Origin: Imbricaverruca yamaguchii
Taxonomy: Eukaryota > Arthropoda > Thecostraca > Neoverrucidae
Direction: 5' to 3'
DNA length: 64,000 nucleotides
Assembly (NCBI GenBank): GCA_034440575.1
Contig: JAOTOL010001656.1
Coordinates: 3,784,501 to 3,848,500 of the forward strand
Position numbers and translations under genes: made by a program. The stretch's first letter is position 1, and each line of letters opens with the position of its first letter. Below are positions 59,315 through 64,000 of this stretch, in pieces. A model generated the notes under the pieces. That model was not told the DNA's origin and searched no databases. It worked only from the letters and a program-made list of their open reading frames with translations.

Positions 59315-59755
59315 AACCACAGAGGAGGCACCAACACTGCTAAACCACAGCGGAGGAACCAACACTGCTAAACGACAGAGGAGGCACTGCCAAACCACAG
59401 CAGGGGCACCAGCACTGCTAAGCCACAGCGGAGGAGCCAGCACTGCCAAACCACACCGGAGGCACCAGCACTGCCAAACCACAGCAGGGGCACCAGCACT
59501 GCTAAGCCACAGCGGAGGAGCCAGCACTGCCAAACCACACCGGAGGCACCAGCACTGCTAAACCACAGCGGATCACCAGCGCTGCTAAACCACAGCGGAG
59601 GAGCCAGCACTGCCAAACCACACCGGAGGCACCAGCACTGCTAAACCACAGCAGAGGAACCAGCACTGCTAAACCACAGCAGAGGAACCAGCACTGCTAA
59701 ACCACAGCGGAGGCGCCCGCACTGCTAAGCCACAGCGGAGGCACCAGCTCTGCTG
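59315..59755. repeat. 27-bp minisatellite
   Basis: About 16 units of AACCACAGCGGAGGCACCAG followed by CACTGCT, with ACACCGG and AGCAGGG variants. One unit near 59575 is shortened. Confidence 0.94.
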
Positions 59756-60002
59756 AAAGCAGAACAATTTGTATTGTGATTTTATTTTTGTTGGGATTGA
59801 TATGACGCCGCACTGAAAGTGAACTGTCAGGTTATCAAGTTAAATCCAGACATTGTACCATAATCACACTGAATCAGATTTATGTCAAATCAATTCACAA
59901 ACCTGTACCAATATTGAAGTGCTCTTCTGCAACAGGGTCCTGAAATTAACTAAGCCTGAAGACAGACGAGGCTGGTTCAACGTAAAGGATCAGATCAGAT
60001 CA

Positions 60003-60205
60003 GGTGTCCGCTGGTGTAAGTGACAACATCCAGACATAGCTGAGGTGTCCGCTGGTGTAAGTGACAGCATCCAGACATAGCTGGGGTGCCCGCTGGTGTA
60101 AATGACAACATCCAGACACGGCTAAAGTGTTCGCTGGTGTAAGTGACAACATCCAGGCATGGTTAAAGTGTTCGCTGGTGTAAGTGACAACATCCATACA
60201 TAGCT
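60003..60205. repeat. 41-bp minisatellite
   Basis: Five units starting at about 60003, 60044, 60085, 60126 and 60167. The core is CGCTGGTGTAAGTGACAACA followed by TCCAGACATAGCT. Confidence 0.93.
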
Positions 60206-62119
60206 AAACTAAAAACATAAGGAAATTGATGAATAATACAAAGTGCCTCCAACACGATGACAATACTTTAATTGTAATTGCAGGTAATGGACGGATAACT
60301 GAGCATATTATTCGTGTATATGATGATATCAATAACATATAAAGATAAGTAATAACATGGCTGGTTGTATATGCATATAAATGGCACCTGCAACTTGTCA
60401 TGCCTGCGCTGAAATCGTGAGCCCTGGAAAAGCGCGGCGTATGGGCTCGTCTCGGGGAGAGGCGAGCCCGCCTGCTCGGCGTGCCTCCCTTCTTGAATGC
60501 GTCTCCGATGCCGTATAATTAATTTCACCACATTACTCGAGCCATGAATTGCTGATAAATATTCAAGGGCGGTGCCACTGGTTTGTTAGGGCAGGACGAC
60601 GCCCATCCAGGCAAACATTTCTGCTGAAAGAGATCATCCAAGCTCTTTCTGCTAACTACGCTAAAGTCACATGGTATTAACGTAAAACGCACGGATCAGA
60701 AAGGTGCGTATCTGAGCAGCGCAAGTTGATTGCCTTACACTCATCAATGAAGGGTCGCTGGCACCCTGAAGAACGCTAAACACGCTTGGTTCTTGTAGTC
60801 TTCATATTTCCTGCTGAGAATCTGGTGTAAACCGTGAAACTTGCATAGAGCCAATAACGAACCATGGGAATTCAGGCATTGACAACTATCCAAATCGATG
60901 GTAGACATAACACTTTACTATGCCACTACTTTGACAGTGAAGTACAAAATGTTGGCTTGTTTTGCCATTTGAGTTCATCTCCCCAGAATAAACACCTGTA
61001 GACGGTACGCAGTGTAGCAGAACAACGGTCTGCAGCGCACGGTCTTGACATATTTTGAACATCAGCAAAGGTTATTCATTAGAAACACCTCATAATATTG
61101 CATGAACTAGTCACTCTTCATTGGTTTTCACTTCCTCTCCTATGAATAAATATGACTGTAGTCTATGGGTCTAGTCATCAGAACACGTAAAGTTCTTTAG
61201 AAGAATGCGTGAACAGCATGAGTTCCAAAACCGGTATGTTCGAAAACAAAAGGAGAATGGCTATGATTTGCTTGTTTGCGTGCCGTCGTTCAGGGAGTTC
61301 GCGTCGCAGTTTGCTCCGTACGTGCATATTTTTGTTCTGGTAGAAGCCAATGAACTCGTACATCATGACACATTTCGATGGGAACATAAACTCGCCATAT
61401 AAGGCATAAATATCCGCGTATGCTTTCACTGATTGTTCTATTATCTTTGGTTACACAACCCCTGTACTTATATGCCGAATACTACTGCGTAATTTTGCAA
61501 GTACCTTGCATCATTCACTCACTGCCAGCGTCGACGTGGGTTTTGCTAGCAAATTAGATGGCTCAGCTATGAGCTTTTCGATTGATGTCTTCATTAGATT
61601 CGGATATGTTGTCACATCAGAACACGGAAGCATGAGAACGTCATGCGAGAGCGACAGGGTGCGCGAACACCTGTCAGCGCCCGCACACCATGCCGGTCGG
61701 CTGGGTCGTCATCTATGTCAGCGCTGACAGTCTTGTCCGGAACGAACCCTCTCTCTCCAGACAGACCCCTCGCTCGCAGCTCATCCCTCTCCCCAGAGGA
61801 AAGGGTGGCAGGTGCAGCTCGAGGGATCATACGGACACTCCCCATTGGTTTTTACGCTTGACCAATTTTTATACGGCTTAGCATGCGTCAAAAGGCAAGC
61901 AAGGCCTCCAGAATTACAATTATAATCAATCATGTGGCCCATGCTATCAGCTGCCATATTCAGCCCTGTAAGAGCTGCCAGTATTTGCATGAGAGGGGTT
62001 TCATTCCGCTTCGCTCCACTCGAAATGTCAGGATAATATTACATCGAATGAATAAAGGTAGTTCGATTCACTGCATGGCTTTCAGCAACGTTCAACTCGC
62101 CGAAAACTGCTACGTATGC
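60206..62119. other. Unique sequence, nothing recognised
   Basis: No repeats or motifs. GC-rich text near 61650-61850 is open in several frames but is unrecognised. Confidence 0.45.
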
Positions 62120-62345
62120 CCGTACGCAGGGAGGGGTTAACTGACATGAGATGGTACCTAGGGCCGTAGCACACAAGAAGGGGTTAATTTGCACGACGTG
62201 ATACATAGGACCATAGGACACAGGAAATGGTTAATTGGTACAAGCTGCTACGTAGGATCGTAGGACAAATGAAGGGGTTAATTGGTGTGGGCGAGCTGCT
62301 ACGTGGGATGCAGTAGTGTACAGGAAGGGTTAATTGACACGCATG
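62120..62345. repeat. ~47-bp degenerate minisatellite
   Basis: GGTTAA anchors at about 62135, 62182, 62229, 62276 and 62328. Units read GGGGTTAATTGRCACGNGNT then ACGTAGGACCGTAGGACACA with many changes. Most steps are 47 bp. Confidence 0.82.
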
Positions 62346-63696
62346 AACCAGTTGGGATACTATTTTGTGTGGTTCAATGCATTTTGTGCATTGTGTGAAT
62401 GTTCAACGCAGGGAATTCCTGGCTGTTGTTGATGTTCGGTGGTACGGTCTCAACACTATGTGAATTTAATGTGAAATGTAAGCTACCCATCGCATCTGAC
62501 TTGTCCGACCTCCAATGACTCATTCTCGATCATAAATGCGCACAAAAACTTCTGTTTATCAAATGCACTTTCCGGATCAAAGACAAATCGGATGTATCCA
62601 GGCGCAAGCTTAGAGGGCAACTACACAACTATGAGAACGCCCTCTCCCACCCCACATTCTGGCCCCACCAAATCATTCCTGAAATCGCCACTGGTGACAA
62701 CAATTACCTCATGTCCCACGTAAAGTGTTACCTATCCTAATCGCACCATAATACACCGTTCGCTAATGTATGTGGATTTCGGAAGTACTTCCCTGGATGC
62801 GCAATAATTGTGTGAAGCATTTACGGTCAAACACAAAATATCAGACAATGAAATTAAACAGTGATTTATGTATCTATGCTATCTACCCATCTTTCCTTGC
62901 AGCATAGTGCCGAGTCATGCACAATGTGATTTTGACAGAAGCGGCTAACCTTATACTGTGTAAGGCCTAAATTATTTCCTTGAGCTGCCCAGGTAACACG
63001 AGAACTTATTGTTTGCGGCAGAGTGTATTATAAGGTTATGAAAAGTTGTTATGGGAAGTTGTAACTATCGACCAATTAAGATTCTTCCCCATGTGTGAAA
63101 AAGATAGTATAGAAAAAATTCAAACACCTCTTTGAGTATCTTACACTCACGACCTACTTTCAGCTAAAGAATCTGAGTTCGGAAAATAGCCACATACATT
63201 AATTACTCTTCTCTTGATCCAGAGCCCCATCACCAGATGGTTTGCAAGCATGAATATGTTGTTGAAATTGTCCTTGATTTCAGGAATGGATTGAACACTG
63301 TTAATAAAACATGCGTGAACATGCACTGAAAACAATTTACCCCCACTCTCGGGTTAACCTGCAAATCGCGGGAGTCGGTACACAGCCGATTCAAACTTCC
63401 TCAGACCATGGTTATGCAGCTATCATATTGCGGGTCCAGTTACACCACGATGACGGGTTTACCCTTTCTTTTTACCCTTGGTGCCAGGGTTACTCTTTAT
63501 CAGTTATCTTAGCTTACGAGTTACTCTCCACAGACTACCCTTCATCCAATAGTTATACACCATGATAACTCGTATTACAGAGTTACTCCCTCGCTGTTAC
63601 CCTTCACCAAAGTGTTTCTCTTCGACACCTACCCTTCTTTCATTGGCTACTCCAATGTCATTGCTCCTCGTTTGGTGGCTATCTTTCAGGGGTCGC
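62346..63696. other. Unique sequence, nothing recognised
   Basis: Between about 63440 and 63660 the words TTACCCTT and GTTACTCT recur irregularly. No gene was recognised. Confidence 0.45.
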
Positions 63697-63772
63697 TGTA
63701 GCTCAGTGGGTAAGGCTTTCGACTCTTTCTTACAAGACCGTTGGTTCAATTCCAGCACCTGCACCAGCACCT
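63697..63772 (+). pseudogene. tRNA-like sequence (tRNA pseudogene or SINE head)
   Basis: It has an A box in TAGCTCAGTGGGTAAGGC and an exact B box GGTTCAATTCC within a T-arm that pairs (GTTGG/CCAGC). The acceptor stem (GTCGCTG with ACCTGCA) and the anticodon arm do not pair properly, so I do not call a functional tRNA or an anticodon. It differs from the SINE family above. Confidence 0.55.
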
Positions 63773-63904
63773 GAGTTTCTTTTGCACTTTATTCTCATGT
63801 AGAAGTCTTTCATTTTTAGCTTCCTACAGCGGCGTTCTCTTCAAGAAATCGCGACACACAAGTCACCCTTTTGTAATTACCCTTGACCAGTTAGTGAACA
63901 TCGA

Positions 63905-64000
63905 TGCCTGCCATTAATTCGCTGCATCATTTAATTAAAATTCGCATTAATTAACTTCGTTAATTAATTTACTTCGCATATTTTAAACTCGCATTAGTTA
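63905..64000. repeat. AT-rich degenerate repeat at window edge
   Basis: Words of the form TTCGCATTAATTAAC recur at about 63916, 63939 and 63988. The array may continue past the window end. Confidence 0.5.

Noticed and set aside
63697..63772. Functional tRNA gene
   Set aside because: A and B boxes are present, but the acceptor stem and anticodon arm do not pair.

Overview
The window looks like non-coding, repeat-rich DNA from an animal, probably an invertebrate. It has no operons or dense gene packing. It does have non-LTR retrotransposons, tRNA-derived SINEs, DNA transposons with terminal inverted repeats, long (TA)n and (CA)n microsatellites and at least fourteen different minisatellite arrays. 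I cannot name the species from sequence alone, and I found no host gene that I would call intact. Nearly all long open frames are minisatellites whose unit length keeps frames open.

Layout. 0-2.2 kb: a 30-bp minisatellite, a SINE and a coding remnant. 2.4-7.9 kb: transposon A, with inverted repeats of about 0.8 kb and an uncharacterised putative transposase gene. That gene is interrupted by element B (copy 1, 4.1-6.4 kb). 8.3-19.3 kb: a 0.9-kb repeat (R) in inverted orientation at 8.3-9.3 and 18.4-19.3 kb, enclosing a CR1-like LINE, several minisatellites, a small MITE-like element and a palindrome cluster. 19.6-21.4 kb: two minisatellites flanking a weak coding remnant. 22.0-24.6 kb: element B copy 2, complete, with roughly 300-bp terminal inverted repeats and an exact 8-bp target duplication.

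26.4-27.4 kb: a 50-bp minisatellite. 27.6-32.25 kb (minus strand): an I-superfamily LINE with endonuclease, reverse transcriptase, RNase H and a C-terminal zinc knuckle, dead through two frameshifts and six stops. 36.3-38.4 kb: a decayed L2/CR1-like LINE. 39-46.9 kb: satellites and microsatellites plus a SINE. 49.0-51.6 kb: a third SINE and a broken zinc-finger-type coding remnant. 54-64 kb: minisatellites, a PIF/Harbinger-like MITE and a tRNA-like sequence.

The most interesting material is the A/B transposon pair. Removing copy 1 of B together with one target-site duplication rejoins the A reading frame exactly. Copy 2 independently gives the same 8-bp target size. The A and B proteins do not look like the hAT, P, Merlin or Harbinger transposases I know. 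From memory, both resemble multi-copy uncharacterised animal proteins. Together they may represent poorly described DNA transposon lineages.
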